Notes under the pieces: model-generated | Database searches by the model: none | Told to the model about the DNA's origin: nothing | The model's input: only the letters and a program-made list of their open reading frames with translations | Shown here: one piece after another, positions 18,641-26,964 of the stretch | Position numbering within the stretch: position 1 is the first letter of the stretch | Layout: each line of letters opens with the position of its first letter | Assembly: GCF_001425865.1 (NCBI RefSeq) | Contig: NZ_LMDS01000004.1 | Span: 1,741,355-1,805,354 of the forward strand | Source of the DNA: Rhizobacter sp. Root404 | GTDB taxonomy: Bacteria; Pseudomonadota; Gammaproteobacteria; Burkholderiales; Burkholderiaceae_C | Reading direction: 5' to 3' | DNA length: 64,000 nucleotides | Position numbers and translations under genes: made by a program

Positions 18641-19500
18641 CGGCCGCCTCCGGCGCGCGCGAACAGCCCCTGCGGGCGGATCATCAGGATCACGATCATC
18701 AGGCTGTAGACGATGAAGGCGCCGAGCTTGGGCACGTAGTACTTGCCCGCCACGTCGGCGATGCCGAGCAGCAGCGCGGCGAGCAGCGGGCCGGTGATCG
18801 TGGTCGTGCCGCCGACTGCGCAGACGATCAGGAAATAGACCATGAACTTGAGCGGGAAGGTCGGGTCCAGGCCCAGCACTTCCGCGCCGAGCGCGCCGCC
18901 CAGGCCGGCCAGGCCCGAGCCGACCGCGAAGGTCAGCAGGAAGATGCGGTTCACGTTCAGGCCGAGGCCGCCGGCGACGCGCGGGTCGTCGACCGCCGCG
19001 CGCAGTTGCGCGCCGAAACGGGTGCGGGTGAGCACCGCCTGCAGCGCCAGCGTCAGCGCGGCACAGACGACGATGATGAACAGCCGGTACTTGCCGATGC
19101 CGATCCACTCGATGTCGAAGCGGCCCTGCAGCCAGGCCGGCACCTGGATGTTCTGCTGCATGCCGCCGACGACGTAGTCCACCGCGGTCACCGCGATGAA
19201 GACCAGCCCGATCGAGAACAGCACCTGGTCGAGGTGCGGCTTGGCGTACATGCGGCGGTACAGCAGCGGCTCGAGTACCGCGCCCAGTGCCGCCGCACCG
19301 AGGAACGCGAGCGGCAGGCAGACCAGGAACGGCACGCCGAGCCGGTTCATCAGCAGCACGGTGATGTAGCCGCCCGCCATCGCGAACGCGCCGTGCGCGA
19401 GGTTGATGAAGTTCATCAACCCCAGCGTCACGGCCAGGCCGACCGCGAGCACGAACAGCAGCATGCCGTAGGCGATGCCGTCGAACAGAAGGGTCAGCAT
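18637..19500 (-). CDS. livH: Branched-chain-type ABC transporter permease, LivH type
   Basis: A 287-residue polytopic permease starting MLTLLFDGIAYGMLLF, the usual LivH N-terminus. The segment NFINLAHGAFAMAGGYITVLL and the loop GAQLRAAVDDPRVAGGLGLNV, which contacts the ATPases, are present. The start at 19500 is 32 bases after the binding-protein gene. Partner of LivM in the same importer. Confidence 0.93.
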   Translation of the reverse strand: MLTLLFDGIAYGMLLFVLAVGLAVTLGLMNFINLAHGAFAMAGGYITVLLMNRLGVPFLVCLPLAFLGAAALGAVLEPLLYRRMYAKPHLDQVLFSIGLVFIAVTAVDYVVGGMQQNIQVPAWLQGRFDIEWIGIGKYRLFIIVVCAALTLALQAVLTRTRFGAQLRAAVDDPRVAGGLGLNVNRIFLLTFAVGSGLAGLGGALGAEVLGLDPTFPLKFMVYFLIVCAVGGTTTITGPLLAALLLGIADVAGKYYVPKLGAFIVYSLMIVILMIRPQGLFARAGGGR

Positions 19501-19532
19501 GGGGGGGCGCGCGTGGATCGGGTCGAACCCGA

Positions 19533-20717
19533 TTACTTGGCTTTGCCGGGGTCCTTGACGGCCTTGATCACGTCGAACTCGACGTTGTACAGGCCATTGC
19601 CCATCGCCGGCACGCGCTCGACCTTGCGGATGTAGACGTCCTGCACGATGTCGCGGGTCTGGCCGTCGATCAGCACCGGGCCACGCGGGCTCTCGAAGAT
19701 CTGGCCCTTCATCGCGGCGAGCAGCGCGTCGCCACCGGCCCCCTTGCTGGCCTCGAGCGCCTTGTAGATCACGCGCATGCCGTCGTAGCCGCCCACCGCC
19801 ATGAAGTTCGGCCGCATGCCCTTGTTCGCGGCCTGGAAGGCCTCGACGAACTTCTTGTTGGTGGCGGACGGATGCGCCGCCGAATAGTGGTGCGAGTTGA
19901 CGACGCCGAGGGCCACGTCGCCCATGTCGTTCAACTGGTCGTCGTCGGTCACGTCGCCGGTCGCGATCAGGCGGATGCCGCTCTTGTCCAGGCCGCGCTC
20001 GGCGAACTGCTTCATGAACGCCGCGCCCTGGCCCGACGGCAGGAACACGAACAGCGCGTCCGGCTTCGCATCGGCGACCTTCTGCAGCACCGGCGCGAAG
20101 TCGGGGGCGCGCAGCGGCGTGCGCAGCTTGTCGAGGATCTGGCCGCCGTTCAGGCGGAACTGGCTGTCGAAGAACTTCTCGGCGTCGAAGCCGGGGCCGT
20201 AGTCGGCGACCAGCGTGATGACCTTCTTGATCTTGTTCTTCGCGGCCCAGTCGGCGATCGAGATCGTGACCTGCGGCAGCGTGAAGCTGGTGCGCACGAT
20301 GTACGGCGACGCCTCGGTGATGCTGCTGGTGGCCGCGGCCATCACGACCAGCGGGGTCTTGCTCTGCGTGGCCAGCGGCGCGGTCGCGAGCGCGGTCGGC
20401 GTGATGCCGAAGCCGGCGATCACCGCGACCTTGTCGGTGACGATCATTTCCTGCGCGATCCGCTTGGTCTGGTCGGGCACCGCGCCGTCGTCCTTCAGGA
20501 TCACCTCGACCGTGCGGCCGGCGATCTTGTTGCCGTTCTGCGCCATCCACAGCTTCACGGCGGCGTCGATCTGGCGGCCGGTCGACGCCGACTGGCCGGT
20601 CATCGGCAGGATCAGGCCGATCTTGATCGGGCCGGTGTCGGCCGCGCCCACGGTGGCGCCACAGGCGGCGGCGAGCAGGCCGAGGGTGGCTTTCAGGACG
20701 AGGCGCTTGCTGTTCAT
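19533..20717 (-). CDS. ABC transporter substrate-binding protein, LivK type
   Basis: A 394-residue periplasmic binding protein of the Peripla_BP_6 fold. The signal peptide ends near VGAA (about residue 25), followed by GPIKIGLILPMTGQSASTG, typical of family members that bind aromatic acids, amides or branched-chain amino acids. It differs clearly from the two other binding proteins in this window at 1539 and 32964. It lies 61 bases after vanB and 32 bases before livH. The operon context suggests it captures the substrate of the VanAB-like oxygenase, perhaps vanillate or a related methoxybenzoate; this is inference. Confidence 0.92.
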   Translation of the reverse strand: MNSKRLVLKATLGLLAAACGATVGAADTGPIKIGLILPMTGQSASTGRQIDAAVKLWMAQNGNKIAGRTVEVILKDDGAVPDQTKRIAQEMIVTDKVAVIAGFGITPTALATAPLATQSKTPLVVMAAATSSITEASPYIVRTSFTLPQVTISIADWAAKNKIKKVITLVADYGPGFDAEKFFDSQFRLNGGQILDKLRTPLRAPDFAPVLQKVADAKPDALFVFLPSGQGAAFMKQFAERGLDKSGIRLIATGDVTDDDQLNDMGDVALGVVNSHHYSAAHPSATNKKFVEAFQAANKGMRPNFMAVGGYDGMRVIYKALEASKGAGGDALLAAMKGQIFESPRGPVLIDGQTRDIVQDVYIRKVERVPAMGNGLYNVEFDVIKAVKDPGKAK

Positions 20718-20778
20718 CGGGAGTCTCCGGAAGTGGGCTGGTGTTTCGAAAAATGCTGTGCGACTGTAGCGGCGCGCG

Positions 20779-21765
20779 TCAGTCCGGCCGATAGGAGGAA
20801 TCCAGCACGAGCCCGCCCCCGGTGACGCGCGAGACGCACGCGCACAGGCGCCGCCCTTCGGCCTTCTCGTGGGCGCTGAAGAACACGTCGCGATGGTCGA
20901 TGCGGCCGTCGACCGCGAGCACGTCGACCGCGCACAGCCCGCATTCGCCGCGCTTGCAGTCGTGCAGCGTCTCGACGCCGGCGGCCTCGAGCACGTCGAG
21001 CAGCGTGCGGTCGGCCGGCACGGTCAGTTCGAGGCCGTGGCGCGGCAGCCTGACCCAGAACGCCTCGCTCGCGTGCGCGCCGGTGTTGCCGAAGGTCTCG
21101 AAGCGCAGGTTCGCCGCGGGCCGTCCGGCTGCCGACCAGGCCGCGCGCACCGCGTCGAGCAGGGGCAGCGGCCCGCAGCACAGCAGCAGCGCCTGCGGGT
21201 GCAGCGCGGCCAGGTGCGCGGCCGGATCGAGGCGCTCGCCCTGCGCATTGACGAAGGTGCGCAGCCGTGCGCCGAGCGCCGGGCCGAGCGCGTCGGCAAA
21301 CGCCAGTTCGTCGGCGCTGCGCGCGGCATAGAGCAGTCGCAGGTCGGCGCCCTGCGCGGCGAGCTGCTGCGCCATGCCGACGATCGGCGTGATGCCGATG
21401 CCGCCGGCGATCAGCAGGTACTGCGGCGCGCCGAGCGGCAACTCGAAGTGGTTGGCCGGCTCGCCGACCATCAGCTCGGCGCCGCGTTCGAGCGACCACA
21501 GGTGGCGTGAGCCGCCGCGCCCGGGCTCGACGCGCTTGACGGCGATGCGGTAGACCTCGCGCGCGACCGGGTCGTGCGGCTGGCCGGTCAGCGAGTACGA
21601 GCGCGTGTCCTCGCGGCCGTCGATCGTCACCCGCACGTTCAGGTGGCTGCCGACCGTCCACGGCCGAACGCCGCCCTCGGGGCGGATCTCGAATTCGCGC
21701 ACCGTCGGCGTCAGGTCGCGCAGCGCGCGGAGGTGGGCGGGGTGCCAATGGTCGCTGCTGCGCAT
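20779..21765 (-). CDS. vanB: VanB-like Rieske oxygenase reductase (FMN, NAD, 2Fe-2S)
   Basis: A 328-residue phthalate dioxygenase reductase-type protein. The flavin-binding motif is RSYSLT at 55-60, the nucleotide-binding segment is LLIAGGIGITPIVGM (117-131), and a C-terminal plant-type ferredoxin carries C270, C275, C278 and C308. It passes electrons from NADH to a Rieske oxygenase, presumably the VanA-like protein encoded two genes upstream. Start at 21765 (MRSSDHWHPA). The name vanB rests on architecture and pairing with VanA; the true substrate of the pair could be another O-methylated or ring-hydroxylated aromatic acid. Confidence 0.85.
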   Translation of the reverse strand: MRSSDHWHPAHLRALRDLTPTVREFEIRPEGGVRPWTVGSHLNVRVTIDGREDTRSYSLTGQPHDPVAREVYRIAVKRVEPGRGGSRHLWSLERGAELMVGEPANHFELPLGAPQYLLIAGGIGITPIVGMAQQLAAQGADLRLLYAARSADELAFADALGPALGARLRTFVNAQGERLDPAAHLAALHPQALLLCCGPLPLLDAVRAAWSAAGRPAANLRFETFGNTGAHASEAFWVRLPRHGLELTVPADRTLLDVLEAAGVETLHDCKRGECGLCAVDVLAVDGRIDHRDVFFSAHEKAEGRRLCACVSRVTGGGLVLDSSYRPD

Positions 21766-21788
21766 CGTCTTTCTCTTTTCCGGAGAGG

Positions 21789-22550
21789 TCAGCGCGCCGC
21801 GGCGCGGCGGATCAACCGCGCGCCCGGCACATGCTGCAGCGCCTGCTGGTCGTGCAGCGCCTGTTGCAGGTTGCGCCGCGCGATGCGGGCGTGCTCGCGC
21901 ATCAGCGACTCGGCCCGCGCGCCCTCGCGCTGCGCGATCGCCTCGATGACCATGCGGTGCTGCTCCTGCGCGACGACGAGCACGTCGCGCGCCCGCGGCC
22001 CGACCGCGTGGGCCAGCACGAAGCCGTTCGGCGACGCGAACGGCAGCGCCTTGGCCTTGTCGAGCTGGCGCGCCAGCAGCGGGCTGCCGGCCATCTCGGC
22101 GAGCAGCGCGTGGAAGCGCGCGTTCTGCGCGACGTAGACCGAGAAGGTCTCGTCGGTCAGCGCCGGCGCGGCGAGCGCGTCGTCGATGCGGCGCAGGCAG
22201 TCGCGCGCCTCGCTCAGCAGGGCCGGGCGCACGCCGCGCTCGGCGGCGAAGCGCGCGGCCAGGCCCTCGATCGTGCCGCGCAGCTCGATCGCGTCGACGA
22301 TGTCGGCCTCGCTGAAATCGCGCACCGCGTAGCCGCCGGCCGGCAGCGTGTCGAGCAGGCCCTCCTCGGCGAGCCGCACCAGCGCCAGCCGCACCGGCGT
22401 GCGCGAGACGCCGAGCCGCTCGACCAGCCACAGCTCGGCGATCCGCGCGCCGGGCGGCAGCTCGCCAGCCAGGATCAGCTCGCGCAGCGCCAGCTGCGCC
22501 TTGACCGTTTGCGAGGTCGCGGCCGGCACGACCTCGTCGACGCTGTTCAT
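21789..22550 (-). CDS. GntR-family regulator, FadR/FCD subfamily
   Basis: A 253-residue regulator. The winged helix is at about 15-80 (LRELILAGELPPGARIAELWLVERLGVSRTPVRLALVRLAEEGLL). The C-terminal helical FCD domain, about 90-235, contains the metal/ligand histidines in ARFHALLAEMAGS and QEQHRMVIEAIA. It lies between vanA and vanB; its ATG overlaps the vanA stop by ATGA, so it is autoregulated if it controls the operon. VanR proteins of this class repress vanAB until vanillate binds. The TGTATACA palindrome just upstream of vanA is a typical FCD-GntR operator core. Confidence 0.9.
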   Translation of the reverse strand: MNSVDEVVPAATSQTVKAQLALRELILAGELPPGARIAELWLVERLGVSRTPVRLALVRLAEEGLLDTLPAGGYAVRDFSEADIVDAIELRGTIEGLAARFAAERGVRPALLSEARDCLRRIDDALAAPALTDETFSVYVAQNARFHALLAEMAGSPLLARQLDKAKALPFASPNGFVLAHAVGPRARDVLVVAQEQHRMVIEAIAQREGARAESLMREHARIARRNLQQALHDQQALQHVPGARLIRRAAAR

Positions 22551-23644
22551 GCGGCCGGCCGCAGCGGGATCACGCGCTGCGGCGGCGTCGTGCCGCCCGT
22601 TTCACGCTCGATCATCCGGTCGATCAGCCGCCGCATCCACATCGAGCCGGCGTCGATGTTGAGGTTGTAGAAGCGGTGGTCCGGGTGGTCGAGGATCGCC
22701 TGCTGCTGCGCTTCGAGGATCAGTTCGTCCTCGCGGAAGATTCGCGCGACGCCTTCGCGCAGTTCGTGGGTCAGGCGCTGGTCGGCCAGCGCGTAGTTGC
22801 GCGCGAACGCCCAGAAGTACAGGCAGGTGGTCTCGGTCTCCGGCGTGATGGTGTTGAGCACGTAGCCGTTGACGCCCTGGCTGCGGTCGCTGTCCTTGCC
22901 GTCGCGCGGGATCGCCCCGGTGCCGGTCAGCGCGACGCCGACATCGATCGCGATCGTCGCCGGCGCCTCGAAGCGGATGATCTGCCAGCGGTCGACCTGG
23001 CCCTCGCGGCCCAGGCCGTGGCGCAGCTGGCTGGCCCAGAACGGCGGCGGGTCGATGTTCTCCATCCAGCGCGTCACGGTCGCGGTGCGGTCGCCATGGG
23101 TCGCGACGAACGGCGCCTCGGCCACCGCCTGCTGGCCGATGCTGGAGCCGTGCACGAAGGTCTCGTGGGTCAGGTCCATCAGGTTGTCGAGCACGAGCCG
23201 GTAGTCGCACTTGACGCGGATCATCTTGCCGTCGCCGGCCCAGGCCGGGTCGTCGTTCCAGTGCATGTCGGGCACCAGCGCGGGGTCGGCCAGCGCGGCC
23301 TCGCCGGGCCAGACCCAGATGAAGCGGTGCTTCTCGACCACCGGGAAACTGCGCACGCAGGCCGACGGGTTGATCGTCTCCTGCGACGGCATGCGGGTGC
23401 AGCGGCCGTCGGCGTTGTAGACCAGGCCGTGGTAGCCGCAGGTCACCTCGTCGCCGTCGAGCCGGCCCTTGGACAGCGGCAGCAGGCGGTGCCAGCAGGC
23501 GTCCTCGAGAATCGCCGGCGTGCCGTCGACGCGCCGGAACAGCACCAGCTTGCGCTGGCAGACCGTGCGCGCGAGCAGTTCGCGCCCGACCTCCACGTCG
23601 TAGGCGCAGGCATACCAGGCGTTCAGCGGAAAGGTCGAGCTCAT
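22547..23644 (-). CDS. vanA: VanA-like Rieske O-demethylase oxygenase subunit
   Basis: A 365-residue Rieske non-heme iron oxygenase. The Rieske ligands are C50-x-H52 and C69-x-x-H72. The mononuclear iron motif is NLMDLTHETFVH with H160 and H165. Length and N-terminus (FPLNAWYACAYDVEVGRELLART) are those of vanillate O-demethylase and its relatives, which oxidise an O-methyl group and release formaldehyde. First gene of the operon; start ATG 23644. A TGTATACA operator core sits 19 bases upstream of the start. The substrate is probably a methoxylated aromatic acid; vanillate is the leading guess because a ferulate pathway is encoded 5-15 kb away. Confidence 0.87.
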   Translation of the reverse strand: MSSTFPLNAWYACAYDVEVGRELLARTVCQRKLVLFRRVDGTPAILEDACWHRLLPLSKGRLDGDEVTCGYHGLVYNADGRCTRMPSQETINPSACVRSFPVVEKHRFIWVWPGEAALADPALVPDMHWNDDPAWAGDGKMIRVKCDYRLVLDNLMDLTHETFVHGSSIGQQAVAEAPFVATHGDRTATVTRWMENIDPPPFWASQLRHGLGREGQVDRWQIIRFEAPATIAIDVGVALTGTGAIPRDGKDSDRSQGVNGYVLNTITPETETTCLYFWAFARNYALADQRLTHELREGVARIFREDELILEAQQQAILDHPDHRFYNLNIDAGSMWMRRLIDRMIERETGGTTPPQRVIPLRPAA

Positions 23645-23662
23645 CGTCGTACGCCGGATCGT

Positions 23663-23670
23663 TGTATACA
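23663..23670. promoter_or_regulatory. TGTATACA palindrome, candidate GntR operator core
   Basis: A perfect 8-bp palindrome TGTATACA within GTTGTATACAG, 19 bases upstream of vanA. A one-mismatch copy, TGTATTCA, lies at 23739-23746 on the metE-like side. Both are AT-rich against the GC-rich background. FCD-type GntR regulators commonly use TTGTATACAA-like operators, so the GntR protein of the same operon is the likely binder. Confidence 0.6.
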
Positions 23671-23708
23671 GAGACGAGAGTTTCCAACCCAGCAAGGCGG
23701 CCCGATTA

Positions 23709-23722
23709 GCGGGTTAACCCGC
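23709..23722. promoter_or_regulatory. 14-bp perfect palindrome between vanA and the metE-like gene
   Basis: GCGGGTTAACCCGC, fully symmetrical, sits midway in the 135-base divergent region and between the two TGTATACA-like motifs. It could be the operator of another regulator. No binding protein can be named. Confidence 0.4.
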
Positions 23723-23779
23723 ATTCAATCCCATTCGCTGTATTCAACAATGGCCGCCGGACCTCGAATGGAGACACAG

Positions 23780-24895
23780 ATGACGCTGCGCACCACCCCG
23801 CCCTTCCGCGCCGACCACGTCGGCAGCTTCCTGCGCCCCAAGTTCCTGCTCGACGCGCGCGAGCAGCGCGCCAAGGGCGAGATCGGCCCCGAGCAGTTGC
23901 GGGCGGTCGAAGACAAGGCAATCACCGAGATCGTGAAATTCCAGGAGGACGTGGGCCTGCAGTCGATCACCGACGGCGAGTTCCGCCGCACCTACTTCCA
24001 CATCGACTTCCTCGAGCAGCTGGGCGGCGTGCAGTGCGCGCCGCCGGTCACCGTGATCCGCCCCGACGGCAGCGAGGAACTCGCGCCGCCGGTGATGAAG
24101 GTGACCGGCAAGGTCCGGCACGTGAAGGACATCCAGCGCGCCGACTTCGAGTACCTGAAGTCGCAGGTCAGTGCGGGCCGCACCCCGAAGGTCACGATCC
24201 CGTCGCCGACGATGCTGCACTTCCGTGGCGGCCGCGCCGGTATCAGCCGCGAGGCGTACCCCGAGCTCGACCCGGCGTTCTACGACGACGTGGCAACCGC
24301 CTACGGCGACGAGCTGCGCGCGCTCGCCGCGGCGGGCTGCACCTACGTGCAGATGGACGACACCAACCTCGCCTATCTGTGCGACGACAAGATGCGCGAG
24401 GCGGCCCGCCAGCGTGGCGACGACCCGAACGAGCTGCCGCACCGCTACGCGACCTTCATCAACAAGGTGGTCGCGCAGAAGCCGGCCGGCATGACGCTGG
24501 CGATGCACCTGTGCCGCGGCAACTTCAAGAGCACGCACGCGGCGGCCGGCAACTACGAGCCGGTGGCGGAGGCGCTGCTGGCCGAGATGAACCTCGACGC
24601 CTACTTCATGGAGTACGACGACGCGCGCTCCGGCGACTTCCGCCCGCTGCGCTTCCTGCCGAAGAACAAGATCGTCGTGCTCGGCCTGGTGACGACCAAG
24701 TTCGGTGCGATGGAATCGAAGGACGAACTCAAGCGCCGCATCGACGAGGCCGCGAAGTTCGCCCCGCTCGACCAGCTCTGCCTGTCACCGCAGTGCGGCT
24801 TCAGCAGCACGGTGCACGGCAACAACATCGCGGTGCAGGCACAGCGGGACAAGCTGCGCCTGGTCGTCGAGGTGGCGCAGGAGGTGTGGGGCTGA
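23780..24895 (+). CDS. MetE-core cobalamin-independent methyltransferase family protein
   Basis: A 371-residue protein equal to the C-terminal catalytic half of MetE. Zinc ligands are visible: H243 and C245 in AMHLCRGN, probably E278 in FMEYDD, and C339 in LSPQCGFSS. Other family blocks are DHVGSFLRP at 12-20 and QSITDGEFRR at 61-70. It lacks the N-terminal MetE half, so it is one of the many core-type proteins whose methyl donor and thiol acceptor vary. ATG 23780 has GGAG 6 bases upstream; an in-frame ATG at 23768 is less well placed. It is divergent from vanA and may handle a methyl or thiol product linked to that operon, or simply be a neighbour. Confidence 0.88.
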   Translation: MTLRTTPPFRADHVGSFLRPKFLLDAREQRAKGEIGPEQLRAVEDKAITEIVKFQEDVGLQSITDGEFRRTYFHIDFLEQLGGVQCAPPVTVIRPDGSEELAPPVMKVTGKVRHVKDIQRADFEYLKSQVSAGRTPKVTIPSPTMLHFRGGRAGISREAYPELDPAFYDDVATAYGDELRALAAAGCTYVQMDDTNLAYLCDDKMREAARQRGDDPNELPHRYATFINKVVAQKPAGMTLAMHLCRGNFKSTHAAAGNYEPVAEALLAEMNLDAYFMEYDDARSGDFRPLRFLPKNKIVVLGLVTTKFGAMESKDELKRRIDEAAKFAPLDQLCLSPQCGFSSTVHGNNIAVQAQRDKLRLVVEVAQEVWG

Positions 24896-24971
24896 CATTT
24901 CGCCCCGCCGCGCTCCGGATTGCGTTAGTCTTCCGGCCGCCCCTCTTCGGTGGCGCCTGGTGGAGACGACG

Positions 24972-25742
24972 ATGACGACGACGACTCTCGGGGTGGGCGG
25001 GACGGTTGCGGCCCGGTCCGACACGCGCTGGTTCTACGTCTGGATGGCCAGCGCGTGCGTGCTGATCGCGTTCGGCGGCTTCGTTCCAACCTACTGGTCG
25101 CGCCTGGCGACAGGCAGCTTCGGCGGCGCGCCGATCCTGCACATCCACGGCGCCCTGTTCTTCACGTGGACGCTGTTCTTCCTGGCGCAGACGACCCTCG
25201 TCGCGCTCGGGCGCACCGCGGATCACCGCGCGTGGGGGCTGGCCGGCATCTCGCTGGCCACTGCGATGGCGTGCTCGGTGGTGCTCGCCGCGATCAACTC
25301 GATGCGCGTGGCGGAAACGATCGGCATGGTCGAGCAGGCGCGGCGCTTCTCGTATGTCTCGCTCAGCGGGGCGGTGCTGTTCGCGGGGCTGCTGACCGTG
25401 GCGATCGTCCAGGTGCGGCGCAGTGAGATCCACAAGCGGCTGATACTGCTGGCGATGATCCCGCTCATGCACGCCGCGACGGCCCGCGTCTTCATGACGC
25501 TGTTCGCGCCGCCCGATGCGAAGGGGCCTCCACCGGTCTTCGTGTCGGTCCCCCCCGGCCTGCTGGTCGACCTGCTGATCGTCGCGGGCATCGTGTACGA
25601 CTGGCGCACGCGCGGCCGGCCGCATCCGGCCTACCTCATCGGTGGCGCGCTGCTGCTCGCCAATCAGCTGCTGGCCGTGCCGCTGAGCGCCACGCCCACC
25701 TGGATGTCGATCGCCCGCGCCGTGCAATCCCTGGCCGGCTGA
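24972..25742 (+). CDS. Seven-helix membrane protein, function unknown
   Basis: A 256-residue protein with seven clear hydrophobic segments: about 24-45, 57-80, 90-110, 127-147, 155-178, 193-211 and 222-243. Histidines lie near the second helix (LHIHGALFF) and the fifth (MIPLMHAATA), a pattern seen in small heme- or quinone-linked membrane proteins, but no family can be assigned with certainty. Start at ATG 24972 with GGAG 8 bases before. It stands alone between the MetE-like gene and the convergent AstE-like gene. Confidence 0.7.
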   Translation: MTTTTLGVGGTVAARSDTRWFYVWMASACVLIAFGGFVPTYWSRLATGSFGGAPILHIHGALFFTWTLFFLAQTTLVALGRTADHRAWGLAGISLATAMACSVVLAAINSMRVAETIGMVEQARRFSYVSLSGAVLFAGLLTVAIVQVRRSEIHKRLILLAMIPLMHAATARVFMTLFAPPDAKGPPPVFVSVPPGLLVDLLIVAGIVYDWRTRGRPHPAYLIGGALLLANQLLAVPLSATPTWMSIARAVQSLAG

Positions 25743-25771
25743 CGCCGGCCGTTCGGGCACCGCCAGCGCGC

Positions 25772-26890
25772 TCAGTCGCTCGACAACTTGCCCGAGCGCA
25801 CCGCGACCGCCCCCGCCACCTTGGCCAGCGCGCGTCCGGCCCGGGCATAGCGCTGCGACTCGCGCGCGAAGAACAGGCCGTCGGTGCGGGTCGCCACCGG
25901 GTGCGCGGCGCCGCTGATCGGATCGACCACGTCGAACACCACGTCACCGGCGTACACCCGCTCGCCGAGCTCGCGCAGGTAGACGACGACGCCGCTGACC
26001 GGCGCCTTCAGCACATCGGTCCCGTCGAGCGGCGTGGCCGGCTCGCGCAGCGGCGGCAGCGCCGGCGCCGGGCCGTCGACGAGGCCGCGGTGGGTCAGGA
26101 ACGCGACCAGCGCGTCGGCATCCGCCGCGGCCATCGGGTGCGCCACGTCGGCTTCGCCGCGCAGCTCCAGCGTCACGCTCAGGCAGCCCATCGGGATCGG
26201 GTGCCGGCCTCGGAAGTGCGCTTCGAGCTGCCACCAGGTCTGCGAGCAGGCCTCGTCGAACGGGTTGTCGCCGGATTCGCTCGCGAGCAGCGACGCGCGC
26301 GCGCCGGTGAGCCGCGCGAGCGGCTCGCACTGCGGCCACAGCGCGGTGCCGGTGTACAGGTGCACCAGCGATTCGGCGTCGCAATGCAGGTCGAGCACGA
26401 CCTCGGCGTCGCAGGCCAGGCCGAGCAACGCCTTGCGCTGGCTCATCAGCTCGGTGTCCTCGGGCAGCGCCGCGATCAGCGAGCGCAGCGCGGCGCGCAC
26501 CGTCTGTGCGTTGGCATTCGCATCGGCGCCGAGCCGGCCTTCGAGCAGCGGGACGACCGCGTCGAACAAGGCCGGGTAGTGGCGGTTGAAGTTCTCGCCG
26601 CTGCCGAGTTCGAAGCGGCCCTCGTTCTTCAACAGCACGGTCTGCGCGACGCCGATCGGGTTCGCGACCGGCACGACGACGATTTCGCCACGCAGTCGCC
26701 CGTCGCGCTCCAGCGAGTCGAGCCGTTGCCGCAGGTGGTGCGCGACCAGCATGCCGGGCAGCTCGTCGGCATGCAGCGAGGCCTGCACATACACCTTGCG
26801 ACCGGCATCGACCGGGCCGTAGTGAAAGCTGACGATTTCGCGGCGCGTGCCGAGCGGCGCGCCGGCGAGCGGATGGGTTCGAACATGCAT
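25772..26890 (-). CDS. Succinylglutamate desuccinylase/aspartoacylase family protein
   Basis: A 372-residue zinc-dependent deacylase of the AstE/AspA family (M14-like). Zinc ligands H and E are in QASLHADELPGML near residue 40, and the third histidine is in VVLDLHCDAE. The NPIGVAQ and GSGENFNRHYP blocks are conserved in the family, and there is a C-terminal beta domain (LKAPVSGVVVYLRELGERVYAGD). Such enzymes cleave N-acyl amino acids or related amides; the exact substrate is unknown. The start at 26890 (MHVRTHPL) avoids a low-complexity extension. It is divergent from the OPT transporter, which could import the amide or peptide substrate. Confidence 0.85.
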   Translation of the reverse strand: MHVRTHPLAGAPLGTRREIVSFHYGPVDAGRKVYVQASLHADELPGMLVAHHLRQRLDSLERDGRLRGEIVVVPVANPIGVAQTVLLKNEGRFELGSGENFNRHYPALFDAVVPLLEGRLGADANANAQTVRAALRSLIAALPEDTELMSQRKALLGLACDAEVVLDLHCDAESLVHLYTGTALWPQCEPLARLTGARASLLASESGDNPFDEACSQTWWQLEAHFRGRHPIPMGCLSVTLELRGEADVAHPMAAADADALVAFLTHRGLVDGPAPALPPLREPATPLDGTDVLKAPVSGVVVYLRELGERVYAGDVVFDVVDPISGAAHPVATRTDGLFFARESQRYARAGRALAKVAGAVAVRSGKLSSD

Positions 26891-26964
26891 GGCGCACTGT
26901 AGCGGCCCGCTGGCCGGCGCGGTTCTGTCGGACAATCCGCCCGCCCCGATTGCCGAACACCGCG

